A DNA stretch of 64,000 nucleotides from Cordylochernes scorpioides. Lineage: Eukaryota; Arthropoda; Arachnida; Pseudoscorpiones; Chernetidae. The first letter of the stretch is position 1. Every line of letters begins with the position of its first letter. The stretch covers positions 51,411,921-51,475,920 of the forward strand of contig CP092870.1 in assembly GCA_030710605.1 (NCBI GenBank), in the 5' to 3' direction. The position numbers were made by a program, and so were the translations under genes. Positions 1 through 10,100 of the stretch are shown here, piece after piece. The notes beneath the pieces were generated by a model. That model was not told the DNA's origin and did not search any database. It saw nothing but the letters and a program-made list of their open reading frames with translations.

Positions 1-2
1 GC

Positions 3-2066
3 GACAAGTTCTACTATTTGCTTCAAAGTCTGAGTGTATACACTGAGGCCTATAAAATCGTATCTATTTATCCGCTTACTGAAGAAAATTATTCTAAGGC
101 GATTGATGCTTTAAGAAGACGTTATGCTAATCCTGATTTGTTGTTACAAGTATATGTGAGAGAATTGCTCAAGTTGGTCATCGATAGTGCTAGCGGAAAG
201 AAAAAATTATCCTTTCATGAACTATATTATAGAATTCAATCTTATCTTGGTTCTTTAAAGAGTTTGAATTTGGAAAGTGCAAGCCCGGACACATGGCTGT
301 ATCCCTTAGTGGAATCGTGTCTATCTGACGAACTATTGCTAGCGTGGCAGAGAAGATCTCAGTTCGTCAAGCTTGATGTTGAACATCAGACGAGACTGGA
401 TCAACTGATGGACTTTTTGGAAAAGGAGATTTTGATTCAACAGAATATCCAGTTAGCTAAAGGCGGTTTCCAAAGTGCTGAAACTTCCGACCAAGAGAGA
501 AGGAAAGGATTTTATAAGAAGAAAAATGATATTCCAACGGTGACCGGATTACAACAAATGGAATTAGGCGGATGTATATTTTGTGAGAAAAAGCATGCGA
601 GTCAAAATTGTTTTGCCGCTAAAAAGATGTCCTTAGAAGAAAAAAGAAAGGTCATCCGTGAAAAGAAGGTTTGCTTCAAATGCTTAAAAGGACGCCATCT
701 TGCTAGATATTGCAGAACAAGGGTTAGATGCTACAACTGTGGCTCGTCGCATTTTTTAATTATGTGCACTCGAGGAGATAGAAACAATAAAGAGGCTGCT
801 CAATTGGGAATTGAACCAGAGTTGACTAGTCAAAATTCAGAAAGGGTTAAACAACGGTTTTCACATCGCAAAAATTTTGAATCTTTTGATGATATGGTGA
901 AACCAAACGAAGATCTGAAAAAGCATAATGATTGTTCCAACCATGTTTGTCAGCGGAATGTTGCTCTTCAGACTTTGATGTTGAATGTTATTGCACCAAA
1001 GGGGAGAAAATTAGTGCGCGCATTTCTTGATTCAGGTTCTCAACATACTTATATTTTGAAGACAACAGCGGAAGAATTAGGACTGAAACCTGTGACGAAA
1101 GGGACTGTTCATCATGCTTTATTTGGCGGAATACAAACAACGGCTGTTACGCATAATTTATATGATGTTCAGTTAAAGGCAGACGATGAAAATTTTGTTT
1201 GCAAAGTCACTGTTCGTGATCAGTCAAAGATCTGTCAAGCCCTTCCAAGAATTCCCAAAACGAGTTTAATTTCTAAAGAGTTGGAACAAAGAAAAATTAA
1301 AGTTACAGATCTTGGAAATGACAACCCACCTATAGAGCTCCTCATCGGTGCAGATATTTATGGAAAATTGATGGCTGGAAAAACGCTGCAACTGGATTGC
1401 GGTTTAACAGCTATGCTTACCCATTTTGGTTGGACGTTATTGGGCAGCTTGAAGGAATGGTCTGATGAAGAAAATTCTATGCTGGTTATGTTCATGAAAA
1501 ATGAAATTAAAGGCGTGGAAAAAGAGGATTCTGTAAAAACTTCTAGAGCTACGGAGGTGAAGCCTGCTCTAGCTAAAGCTAGAATGGTAAAGGAAGCTTG
1601 TTCAGCTCCCTCTATAATAGATATTGAATATGAGGGCAAAAAAGGTGCTGTGAATGCTATTAAAGAAAAGGAATTGAACGCGGCAGTTAAATGCAATGGA
1701 GTAAAGGATTCTGAAGCGAAGCCTAAGGGCGAAAGCGAAATGATTGTCAAAGAGATCGGTATTCCTGGACTCTCTCTGGAACTTCTTGCGTGCCTGATTG
1801 GTGGCCGGTTACTCTCGACAGTTAAACCTATACAATGGAGATTTAATCCTCCTTTTGCGGCTTGGTGGGGAGGTTGGTGGGAGCGTTTAATTCGCTCTAT
1901 GAAGAATTTGTTGAAAAGAACTCCAGGAAAGGATGGAATTGTTCGAGTTGGCAAATTAAAGACCGGAGGCGGGATTGTATTAAGACCTATACAACGTCTT
2001 TGCCCAATGGAGTTGGATTTTCCGGAAGAGATTTCGAATCGATTCCAAGATAGTGTTGGATGCTGA
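3..2066 (+). CDS. BEL/Pao retrotransposon gag-protease ORF with fused integrase remnants (5' partial)
   Basis: The frame is open from base 3 and runs off the left edge, so the true start is outside the window. The N-terminal part is a Pao-type gag. Three zinc knuckles follow at about residues 190-250 (CIFCEKKHASQNC, CFKCLKGRHLARYC, CYNCGSSHFLIMC). Next comes a retropepsin-like DUF1758 domain with the active-site motif FLDSGSQ and the family end motif LLIGADIYG. The RT and RNase H expected next are absent. After a charged linker the frame carries WRFNPPFAAWWGGWWERL, typical of Pao integrase tails, then jumps to the last part of DUF5641 (VRVGKLKTGG, LRPIQRLCPMEL). Two in-frame deletions therefore joined gag-pro to integrase ends without breaking the frame. 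The product could package RNA and cut polyprotein but could not reverse transcribe. The family is certain; present activity is not known. Confidence 0.85.
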   Translation, partial: DKFYYLLQSLSVYTEAYKIVSIYPLTEENYSKAIDALRRRYANPDLLLQVYVRELLKLVIDSASGKKKLSFHELYYRIQSYLGSLKSLNLESASPDTWLYPLVESCLSDELLLAWQRRSQFVKLDVEHQTRLDQLMDFLEKEILIQQNIQLAKGGFQSAETSDQERRKGFYKKKNDIPTVTGLQQMELGGCIFCEKKHASQNCFAAKKMSLEEKRKVIREKKVCFKCLKGRHLARYCRTRVRCYNCGSSHFLIMCTRGDRNNKEAAQLGIEPELTSQNSERVKQRFSHRKNFESFDDMVKPNEDLKKHNDCSNHVCQRNVALQTLMLNVIAPKGRKLVRAFLDSGSQHTYILKTTAEELGLKPVTKGTVHHALFGGIQTTAVTHNLYDVQLKADDENFVCKVTVRDQSKICQALPRIPKTSLISKELEQRKIKVTDLGNDNPPIELLIGADIYGKLMAGKTLQLDCGLTAMLTHFGWTLLGSLKEWSDEENSMLVMFMKNEIKGVEKEDSVKTSRATEVKPALAKARMVKEACSAPSIIDIEYEGKKGAVNAIKEKELNAAVKCNGVKDSEAKPKGESEMIVKEIGIPGLSLELLACLIGGRLLSTVKPIQWRFNPPFAAWWGGWWERLIRSMKNLLKRTPGKDGIVRVGKLKTGGGIVLRPIQRLCPMELDFPEEISNRFQDSVGC

Positions 2067-2104
2067 TTTGGAAAAATTACTGTCAATAATTTTTGTGGGG
2101 AGTA

Positions 2105-2491
2105 TGTTGGAAAGCCTAGGCAAATTTTACAAGAGTAAAATTAAGAAGACTATGCAAACTAGGCTTTACGAAAAAAAAAGATCTATGTAAATCGGCTCCA
2201 CAGATATAAAAACTAGGATAGCATCAGGTGCTGTGTGTGTGTCCACAAGAAGTCGGAGCTCTACGCGTTTTGAGACGACAGCTGGGATTGCCGCTGTCCT
2301 TGTTTGGTTCCTTCAACTTTTACTGTTATCAATTGTTTTAACTTTACTTCTTTAAAATAATAAGGCGATCAAGTAGTAAGCCTAATAAATAATTTTACGA
2401 AATTTATATCTGATTTTTCCAGCATTTGAGCAGGACACTTAATAGTTATAAGAGGGTGGCGGACTTATCTTGGTATTCTCGTGCCGCTACA
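2105..2491 (+). repeat. 3' LTR of the BEL/Pao element
   Basis: It begins TGTTGG just after a G-rich tract (GTGGGGAGTA, a polypurine-like primer) and ends GCCGCTACA, the TG...CA ends expected of an LTR. Inside are a TATA box (GATATAAAAAC near 2203) and a polyadenylation signal (AATAAA at 2384-2389). The matching 5' LTR lies outside the window, so the boundaries rest on motif and position only. Confidence 0.7.
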
Positions 2492-2800
2492 ACTTTATTT
2501 TACTTTTCAGTATGATATATATAGTATTATTTAGAAGATCGAATTTGAGAAATCAAAAAGCAAGAAGAAAATATTTTTAGGTCAATATATAATAACTAAG
2601 ATATAAACAATTTTCAAAACAAATATTTACCGGAGCTAAGGCGACACGCAGCCGGTCGGATCAGCCTCCTAGCGGCGAATCCTCAATTTTATATATATAT
2701 ATATAGATATAAAATATATTTTTAAAGAAAACATATCCACTCTCTCTCTCTACTGAATAGATTTTTAAAAAGATATATATATATAAATAAAAATATCTAG
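2492..2800. other. AT-rich non-coding DNA
   Basis: No supportable ORF. It holds short TA-rich and CT-rich tracts and one GC-richer patch near 2640-2690 that I cannot assign. Confidence 0.5.
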
Positions 2801-2841
2801 AGATATACTACATGATCTTAGCCAAAAGGCCGAGAAACGAT
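2801..2841 (-). ncRNA. U2 snRNA 5'-end fragment (pseudogene-like)
   Basis: Read on the minus strand from 2841, the sequence matches the conserved start of U2 spliceosomal RNA: ATCGTTTCTCGGCCTTTTGG, then CTAAGATCATGTAGTAT. It includes the GTAGTA branch-site recognition element. Against the U2 consensus it has one change in the first stem (GCTTC to GTTTC) and a short deletion before GTAGTA. Homology stops after about 40 nt, where TA-rich DNA begins, so the Sm site and 3' stem-loops are missing. It is a truncated copy and not a working gene. It could be a retroposed fragment or U2 carried inside a repeat. Confidence 0.8.
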
Positions 2842-2856
2842 ATTTTATATATAGAG

Positions 2857-3075
2857 ATGACCTGGCTTCGTGTGTCTTCTGCTCGAGTGAATGTTTCGCT
2901 GGTAGAATTTTGTTCCTGCTTACTAAAAATTATTATCTGGCTTCGCCCGTGGTCTGCTTGAGTGAATATATTCCCCTAAAGAATTTTGTTTATGTCAATC
3001 AAGCATGATACAGCAATATTGTCATCATTATTTTAACTAAAAAAATATTGTTGCTCATTACTTGGTTAATTATAA
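2857..3075 (+). repeat. Diverged internal fragment of Helitron family 2
   Basis: The sequence beginning GAGATGACCTGGCTTCGTGT and running through the TTCTGCTC-type stretch to the GATACAGCAATATTGTCATC stretch matches the interiors of the copies at 13213-13516, 15333-15548 and 22321-22560. Both ends are worn away. It adjoins the U2 fragment. Confidence 0.6.
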
Positions 3076-3169
3076 TTTTTCTTGGTTAAAAATGCGACAA
3101 AATACTCTCTCAGATTTAACTCTCTGTCTTGTTCAAATTTCAGCGAGATTAGTTAAATATTGAGGGCGT

Positions 3170-3560
3170 ACATAGCCGACATATATATATGTTCTCGGCT
3201 TCGCCTGGTTTTCACCTGAGTAAAAGTTTGCTTAACGAACATTTGTTAAAACAATTATAGTAAACATCCAATCCCTACTGAATCTATACTTGTCTATACT
3301 CTCGATAATTTGAAAATTTTACCGGTCCCTTGAAAAATACTCGAAAAGTTTAATAAAATCAATATTAATTGGTCCACTCGGTAATTTGAAATTGAAGGAA
3401 TAGTAATTGCCAAAAAAAAAAAAACATTTGTAAATAACTGTTTTAGGTAACGTACCCGGCTTCGCCCGGTTTTTACCCGAGTAAAAGTTTGCCTAACGAA
3501 AATTTGTTAAAACGATTCTAAAAAGCATCCAATCCACCTATATATAGATTTATAAACGTA
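3170..3560 (-). repeat. Two Helitron family 1 3'-end fragments
   Basis: Near 3193 and again near 3459 the sequence GGCTTCGCC(T/C)GGTTTT is followed by AGTAAAAGTTTGC and TAACGAA. This is the 3' hairpin and subterminal region of family 1 in reverse orientation, as in the fuller copy at 11762. The terminal CTAG is not preserved cleanly. Confidence 0.5.
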
Positions 3561-5232
3561 TATAAATATTGTTATATGCGTTTAAATATATTTTTGAAAC
3601 ACATACTTTTTTAAAAAACATTTATTAAATTTTAATTAAAATATTTTCTTTAAATATGTATTAATATATATTAATATTGAAATGACAAGTTTTTCTACAA
3701 CGCCATTGGAATATTATATTACTAATTCTTTAAATTAAATATTAAATTTATTATACTTGGAACACATTTTAGCATTTTAAAAATTTATAAATGTAATTTT
3801 ACAAGAAACCGCGAGAGGCGCTGCTTGCGAGTGAAAGTAGAAAATATGAAAATAAAATTGCAACGAATATTTATTTCAAATCAAATTCAAACCATAAACC
3901 TTCTTAGTAGTATAGTAAATAACTTCCTGAAGTTTCACGGCGATTAGATAATCTTAACTTTTAAAGACATCCATCGTGTAAAATTATTAACCAATAAAAT
4001 TCATTTATCGTCGTGACCAGTGCTGCGCCAAGCGGTAAAAGGTTGGAACTAACGCTTCTTGGTTTTACATAAAAAAGCACATTAACCTTTTTATATTTTT
4101 GAATAGTGTATATGTTAAACGAAATCTTCAGCTACATGCGAAATTTCATAATGATTGATTCTGTAGTTTTTGCGCAACTCGATAACAAACATCGATTTTG
4201 TATTTCATTTTTATAGATATAAAGGAAAGGCTATAATGTAACGAATATTATTATCATTATTATCATAATATTATGTGTGTTCTGGAATAATATTATCAAT
4301 ATAATTCGTTAGGCAAACTTTCACTCTGATAAAACCCGGTCGAAGTTGGGTACACATCCGCTAGTAAATAATATTTACAATAAATTTAATTTGAAAAATA
4401 TTACTAAATAACTAAATAAAACCTCACCTTCTAAAAAGGAAAAAAAAAGTTATACGAAATGCAATTTTTGCACTTTTAATCTAAATGCTAAACCAAAAAC
4501 GTAGCTACCCACGCGCGAAATTTCACCATACAGTTTTAATTAACCCAGGTTCCGGATGCAGTATAAATTTGATAACGATTGATTAATATTATTTCCAAAG
4601 AGAGTTTAAATATATATATTTTCACGTTTGTGAATTTTAAAATTAATTTTTTTCAATGAATTTTTATATTAATTTAAAAAGTCATTTTTTTAATCATCAC
4701 ATACGATGTAATTTTTTTTATAATCAAACTATAATAAACAACAACAAAAATGTAATTTGCTTCTTCATTATTATAAAACAACAACAAATTAAATTAACAA
4801 AGTAAAAATATATTTTAACATTACAAAATTTTAACATTTAACACAAAAACGTTACAATATATATAATCTTACCTTTTAAAAGCATTCATCGTGTAAACAA
4901 ACGAACATTCATTGTGTAAACAAACTACGTGTAAAATTACACTAGTACACACACTTTTTCCTTCTCAATATTTGAAAGTTGTTTCTAGTAAATTCCAACC
5001 CGTAGATCATGAATATAACCTTCATTTTTCAAAATGAGATCAATTTTTTGAAAATATTTAATTTTATAAAGAAGCTGATGTCATCGCTGTCATCAAAATA
5101 TTTTGAAGATATTGACTTTATAAGCATAAAATTTAATCATCATTTAGATGAAATGTATACCATTGCAATTTTATATCAAGAAAATCTTTAAGAATACATT
5201 TATTTTCATAAATATTTTTAAATATATAAATA
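3561..5232. repeat. AT-rich non-coding DNA with one Helitron 3' end (CTAG at 4361-4364)
   Basis: At 4310-4364 the plus strand reads TTAGGCAAACTTTCACTC..., a hairpin ACCCGGTCGAAGTTGGGT, then ACATCCGCTAG followed by T, a canonical Helitron terminus. The 5' end of this copy cannot be placed. The rest is AT-rich, with an 'aggcgctgcttgcgag' patch near 3810-3830 that recurs in other copies. A 60-codon ORF at 5009-5191 has no recognisable content. Confidence 0.5.
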
Positions 5233-5754
5233 ATGCCGCGTAAATGTAAAGCTAATCCAGAAATGCTCTGCTACATTTGTGAAAAATTTACAATTCCCAA
5301 ACAGAGGAAACGTATCACCCCAAAGATAAAAAAATGCAATAAAGAATATTTTGGTGTGGCCTTAGGTGATCAAGACAAGTGGTGGTGCCCCCATAGTGTG
5401 TGCGGTACGTGCTATCAAGGGCTTTTGCAATGGAAATCGGGGAAATCAAAAGGTATGCCCTTTGGTGTACCAATGGTTTGGCGAGAACCAAAAAATCACC
5501 ATGACGATTGTTCTTTCTGTGTCTGCAAAATCACACGCCTTAATAGCAAAAAGAAGCAAACTAACTTTTATCCTGATATACCATCAGCTAGGCAACCTAT
5601 TCCTCACGACCTCGAGAATCCCATACCGATTCCTAAAACGGTTTAAGAATCCTATATCAAAAAGGATGATCAGCATTTGCAGATGATCATCAATTAGAAG
5701 ACCCTGAATTTATTTCAAATGAAAGTGGCATTCCACATTTTTTTGATAAGGCAT
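5233..5754 (+). pseudogene. N-terminal part of a conserved transposon-associated protein of unknown function, split by an LTR element
   Basis: The ATG at 5233 opens 137 codons with cysteine pairs (CYIC, CPHSVCGTC, CSFCVC) and the motifs YFGVALGDQDK and GVPMVWREPKNH. I recognise these from a widespread invertebrate family without assigned function, often multicopy. The frame stops at a TAA (5644-5646). The acidic linker then continues in a shifted frame (about 5678-5750) and reads into the target duplication GCAT. The C-terminal half resumes at 10244 beyond the LTR insertion. With one TSD removed, the codons on both sides join in frame, which proves the insertion split a formerly continuous gene. 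Confidence 0.75.
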
Positions 5755-6217
5755 TGTCAAATTATATTGAAAAATATTTGCAATCTTATCATATCTTATC
5801 TCAGGCTTTAGCGGAAAGAATTTTGTTTTCATTTGTTTGTGAACAAATCTCTCCCGCCTTCTCATTGGACGAATGTGGCCATGTTTGTATATAAAGGGGG
5901 GCTATGGTATTGTCGAGACGAGTGTGGTGGATTATCGTGTGGAGACGCTTAAAGTGTTCTCTGCGTGCTATATCCGTGTCTGGCTATCTCCTCGCATACC
6001 TGTGTAACCCCGGTCCGATCCCTACCAACGCAAAAATAAAGATAAGTGCTGTATGTGTGTTTTTGTATTTTATTTATAATAACAAATTGTGAGCTATTAT
6101 TTACTTTTTTGTGTGTTGTAAATTTGGAGTGTACGCTTTTTTGTGCATTTAGTTAATCTTACTGTAGGCCTTAGATTATTGCATTTAGTGGTAACCCGTA
6201 CAAAGTAACGTTAGTCA
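5755..6217 (+). repeat. 5' LTR of the 5755-10239 element
   Basis: It begins TGTCAAATTATATTG and ends TTAGTCA. A TATA box (TATATAAAGG) lies at 5888-5897 and AATAAAG-type signals near 6032. One base beyond the end is TGGCGAGCCTGCC at 6219, the likely tRNA primer-binding site. It aligns with the interrupted 3' LTR at 8415-8465, 9536-9711 and 10101-10239. Confidence 0.8.
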
Positions 6218-6329
6218 TTGGCGAGCCTGCCAAGATTACTGGTGTTTTGCACGTGTCAATTGCTGTAATATTTACGTGCGGTTTTTTTTCTTTGATTGAG
6301 TGGTTTATTATTATTTTTTGTACTCCATC

Positions 6330-7969
6330 ATGTTGGCGAATTCTATGCTCGACTTGTCAGTGTGTAATGGGGTTGATCTCGAATCTTTCATTCGGGAAGT
6401 CGAGCTTGAAGCTCGAGTAGGCAAATGGGATCCTGAGGTCAAAGCATAGCTCATGTTCGAGGCTTTATCCCCTGAAGTTAGGTTGAGCTTAGAGGAGATG
6501 GGTAATCGTAACGATAGCAGTTTAAAGAGTATTGTTAAAAAACTGAACATATTGTACCCTAAGAAAGCGCGTGGTATTAGGGAATGCCTTGAATTAATGG
6601 AAGGTCTTAAGCAGAGAGTTGGAGAAAGTCCTATTGTTTTTAAAGAAATATTCCTGGCCATTAGAGATAAAGTAGAGTACAGTTTTGACGATAGCCTAGT
6701 GTTCGAAATTTTCCTCGAAAATGTGCTAGATAAGTATAGAAAGGCTATTGTTCGCAGTGAGGCTATATCAATAGACAAAGCAGTCAGTCTCATGGCCACG
6801 GAGGATAGTGTAGAACACCGTTGCAGCTTTATGAAAGGGGTATGTTCTGTAGAAGGGTTTGAAGAAATAAATAGTATTAAGGGTGAGATGAAGATGCTTA
6901 GTTCCAGTGTAAACAGGATGAAGCACGAAAATGAGCAGTGTATTAAAACCCTTAGGGGTGAGATAGAAAAACTGACTAAATTGTTGAGCGAAATCAAGCT
7001 GAGTCCACCTGAGTGTAGATTAGGACATATAGCTAGTGATTGCTCAAGACAGTCTTCTATGTTTGCCAACCGCAATACTCTTGACAATGCCGAGATAGTG
7101 AACATACGTTCATATGGCGGAGATCAGTATGGAAATCTGCCAATAGTTAAGGTGAATATTAACGGCAATATGTGGCACCTGTTATATGATACAGGAAGCC
7201 AAGTCAGTATTATTGATTCTGAAAAAAGCAAGGTCTTGAAGGAGAATTGGGACGATGCACTTAAAATTTTACCTATAGTTTCAGTGACAGGCCACGAGCA
7301 GACACTTACACGTGTTAAAACCTGTAGAGTTGGTAACGAAAACGGCAGCGAGCTGGGAGAGGTAAGGTTCTGGTTAATGCCGCTCGGAGATAAGGCCTAC
7401 GACGGGATTCTGGGAATCAATGATATAAGGAGATTGAATATCCAGTTGCCTCCCTTACGGGAACGTGGCATAATGATTTCCTTGAAACCTGAAGACCGTG
7501 ATTGTATAGACCTTAGCTGCATTGCCAGTGCACATAGACCAATGGTTTCAAGCTCCTTAGAGGAGAGATCAGTGAAACGCATTGAAAACGAGGCTGTAAA
7601 GTTGCCACCTACTGAGTTTAACAGAAACTGTGAGTGTAGCGTTGGGTCTGTTAATAGTTTTAGAAAGCCTACTTGGGCTGAGAGGTTAAGGGTGATGCGG
7701 AAAGCAAAGGAAACTGTCAGACAGTTTATGTCAGGTAATTCTGTTAAAAACCTTATGAATCCTAGGCCACCTTATTCCAGAAGTTTCGACAAAGGAGACC
7801 TGGTAATGCTATAGCTGTTTCTAAGAATGAAGGTTACACCAACCTCTATGGGCCTTTCCATGTGGAAGCTAGGGTCTCCGATGTTAACTTCAGAGTAAGA
7901 GGGGTCACCATGACCGACGTGAAAGTTGTACATGTCGATAGGATGAAAGCGTTTATAAACAGGCGTTAA
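6330..7969 (+). pseudogene. gag-protease-integrase-tail ORF of the LTR element
   Basis: The likely start is ATG 6330. An in-frame TAG at 6447-6449 interrupts it, and the frame continues from 6453 to 7814. The gag half is followed by a coiled-coil-like stretch (IKGEMKMLSSSVNRMKHENE) and an incomplete zinc knuckle (CRLGHIASDC, first Cys pair lost). A retropepsin with LLYDTGSQVSIID and a later GILG motif follow. RT, RNase H and the integrase core are missing. After EAVKLPP... the frame carries an integrase C-terminal segment (SFDKGDLVML). A one-base frameshift near 7803 separates this from its continuation (YGPFHVEARVSD, VVHVDRMKAF) ending at TAA 7967-7969. It is non-autonomous and now defective. 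Confidence 0.8.
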
Positions 7970-8414
7970 GAAGAGCTTTTAGCTCTTGGACTTGAGAGAA
8001 GTGAATGGAATTGGATCGTTCGGTTTCTCATCAAGTGAGCGTCTATCAGTACCCTAAGTCTCTACCTAGCATACCCGGCCAGTCCCAGATGAGAGCTTAT
8101 TGGTGCCCCATTAAACTCTGTCTGCTAAAGCATATTATATATGTGTGTGTTTGGTAATCACTCATGGTAACTCACGTAGTTTGCGCAGATTCTTTTTTGA
8201 AGTTTCTGTTGGGAGGAACAAGATAGAAGGCACCTTTATGGAACGACCCGGATGTCTTCTTCTCCTCTCTTTAGTTTTTTTTTTGTATCTCTATAACTTG
8301 GCTCCTGTGAGCTTTTTCCCTCCCGACAGCGGGAGGTTTTCCTTACGGGATAATGGGAATGCTTGGGATATTTGTTAGTTTCTTTTTCTATTTTTTCTTT
8401 GGAAGGATACCTTT
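7970..8414 (+). other. 3' untranslated region and polypurine region of the LTR element
   Basis: No supportable gene. There is a small inverted repeat (CCTCCCGACAGCGGGAGG near 8322-8339). A purine-containing tract (TTTGGAAGGATACC) stands before the 3' LTR start at 8415. Confidence 0.5.
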
Positions 8415-8465
8415 TGTCAATTTATATTGACAAATATTTGCAATCTTATCATATCTTATCTCAGG

Positions 8466-9338
8466 TTTCCCACCCAAACCCCCAAACCGATACTCCCAAG
8501 GGCCACCCTCTCTACACAAACCATCCCCAAAACAGCGGCACCTAAACCAACCACCAAGCCTTCCACCAATCCCAAACCCTCTTCCTCCACCAACAAGAAG
8601 ACTCAGGACCACCCACGAGCTTCCGCATCCCATGTTGTCATTGAAGCAACCGACCCAAATACCAACCCAAGGGAAATCCTCAAGACCATCCGCGCCACCC
8701 ACAAAATCCCCGAGAACACAGTCTGGGCTTCACTTAGGACCAGGGGGAAATTAGTCCTGCACTCTGCCAACCCAGAAATTATACCCGACCTCAGCTCCGC
8801 CCTGTCCAAAAACCTTGCCGACCACCTAAAGATCCGTGAAACTCAGGAACTCCTCCCCAGGGTCTGCATCTTCAGAGTCGACAGTGAAACATCTGACCCT
8901 TCAATCATAGAATCCGTCGAAGCCATCCCCGGCATCGCAGCCATCCAAGGTGACAAGATCATCAGAGTGGCTCACCGTTCAGCACCAAAATCTGGAACAA
9001 GCACCGTGTTTTTGGAACTTGACCCGGCATCCTTCAAAGCTATAGGCCAAAAAGGAAGACTCATCTTAGAAGGCGTCATCCACCACTTCGAAGAGTCCAT
9101 CCGAATCAGAAGATGCTTCCGATGCTGCGGCTTCGGACACAACTCAAACAGATGCACCTCTGCTGAACCCATCTGCTACCATTGTAGCAAAACTGGACAC
9201 GAAGGCAACTCCTGCCCCACCAAATCCTCCCCTGGCACAGTAAGATGCACCCACTGCCACCCCAAAGGAATCCCAGCCAACCACGAAGCCCGCTCCTCTG
9301 CCTGTCCCACTGCTAGACTTCATGCATTGAAGTTCTAG
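8466..9338 (+). CDS. R1/Jockey-like ORF1 (gag) protein
   Basis: The frame is open to TAG 9336-9338 and extends upstream into LTR sequence, so the true start is lost. The N-terminal part is Pro/Thr/Lys-rich and disordered-looking. The middle (about residues 85-200 of the frame) resembles the RNA-recognition-like part of non-LTR gags. The C-terminus has three cysteine-histidine knuckles: CFRCCGFGHNSNRC, CYHCSKTGHEGNSC and CTHCHPKGIPANH. These bind the element RNA in relatives. The copy has no partner ORF2 here. Confidence 0.75.
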   Translation, partial: FPTQTPKPILPRATLSTQTIPKTAAPKPTTKPSTNPKPSSSTNKKTQDHPRASASHVVIEATDPNTNPREILKTIRATHKIPENTVWASLRTRGKLVLHSANPEIIPDLSSALSKNLADHLKIRETQELLPRVCIFRVDSETSDPSIIESVEAIPGIAAIQGDKIIRVAHRSAPKSGTSTVFLELDPASFKAIGQKGRLILEGVIHHFEESIRIRRCFRCCGFGHNSNRCTSAEPICYHCSKTGHEGNSCPTKSSPGTVRCTHCHPKGIPANHEARSSACPTARLHALKF

Positions 9339-9535
9339 AACTACAAATCTCGGCTACCATACTCCAAAGAACAAATCCCTGGGCGAAAATCTGGCCTAAC
9401 AAACGACTACACAGAGCTACACTGGCTCCACTTCACCTACGCCTTGGCGTCCACCGACACGGCTTGTGTTTTAGAATCAGTGTGCCCGGAAAAGTCTCCA
9501 CTGAGACTTGTGCGGGCGAAGGCAAGATTAAATTC
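8466..9535 (+). mobile_element. Non-LTR retrotransposon fragment inside the 3' LTR
   Basis: This 1,070-bp block is C-rich on the coding strand, unlike the AT-rich surroundings. It contains an R1/Jockey-type ORF1. No RT ORF follows, and no poly-A tail or target duplication is evident. The 200 bp after the ORF (9339-9535) are not recognisable. The junctions with the LTR are sharp, and 96 bp of LTR are missing at the site. Confidence 0.7.
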
Positions 9536-9711
9536 CTATGGTATTGTCGAGACGAGTGTGGTGGATTATCGTGTGGAGACGCTTAAGGTGTTCTCTGCGT
9601 GCTATATCCGTGTCTGGCTATCTCCTCGCATACCTGTGTAACCCCGGTCCGATCCCTACCAACGCAACAATAAAGATAAGTGCTGTGTGTGTTTTTGTAT
9701 TTTATTTATAA

Positions 9712-10100
9712 CTAGCGGTGGAACCCGGCTCCGCCCGGGTTTTACACGAGGGAAGTTGTTTTCTTGGCCGACTGTTTTACATATGGTGTTATCTTAAAAT
9801 TGCTTGTTTTGAATATTTTTTTAGATTGAGATTATTAGCTAGTATGTAAAAAAAAAAATAACTCTGTTGAAATTTAATTTTGTATTTTATATAAATAAGA
9901 TTAACTCTGTTGATTTTTTTTTGTATTTAATCGATAACAGCGAAGTTACGCATGTTAATGTTAGGAAAATATTTTGATGTTAAGCAAAACCTGCTCCATC
10001 TCGTTTTACATAAATGTTGAAAATTTGGTCGAAATTGATGCATTGTAACGAAAGTTTTTAGCGAACACCACTTAAGAAATTTCCATTTTATTAATATAGA
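9712..10100 (-). mobile_element. Short non-autonomous Helitron (389 bp)
   Basis: On the minus strand it starts TCTATATTAATAAAATGG and ends with a hairpin (AAACCCGGGCGGAGCCGGGT) followed by TCCACCGCTAG. It lies exactly between A (9711) and T (10101), with no target duplication. The 5' LTR of the host element supplies the empty site (TTTATTTATAA|TAACAAATTGTG around 6090). It has no ORF and shares its 5' part with the copy at 11762-12263. Confidence 0.9.

Noticed and set aside
1358..2086. Minus-strand 242-codon ORF
   Set aside because: It is a shadow of the BEL/Pao gag-protease frame, which has clear domains.
5009..5191. 60-codon ORF before the conserved gene
   Set aside because: It is short, AT-driven, with no motif and no family resemblance.
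6311..7105. Minus-strand 264-codon ORF
   Set aside because: It lies opposite the gag frame and has no recognisable content.
8388..8702. Gly-rich minus-strand ORF
   Set aside because: It is the complement of the Pro-rich start of the non-LTR ORF1.
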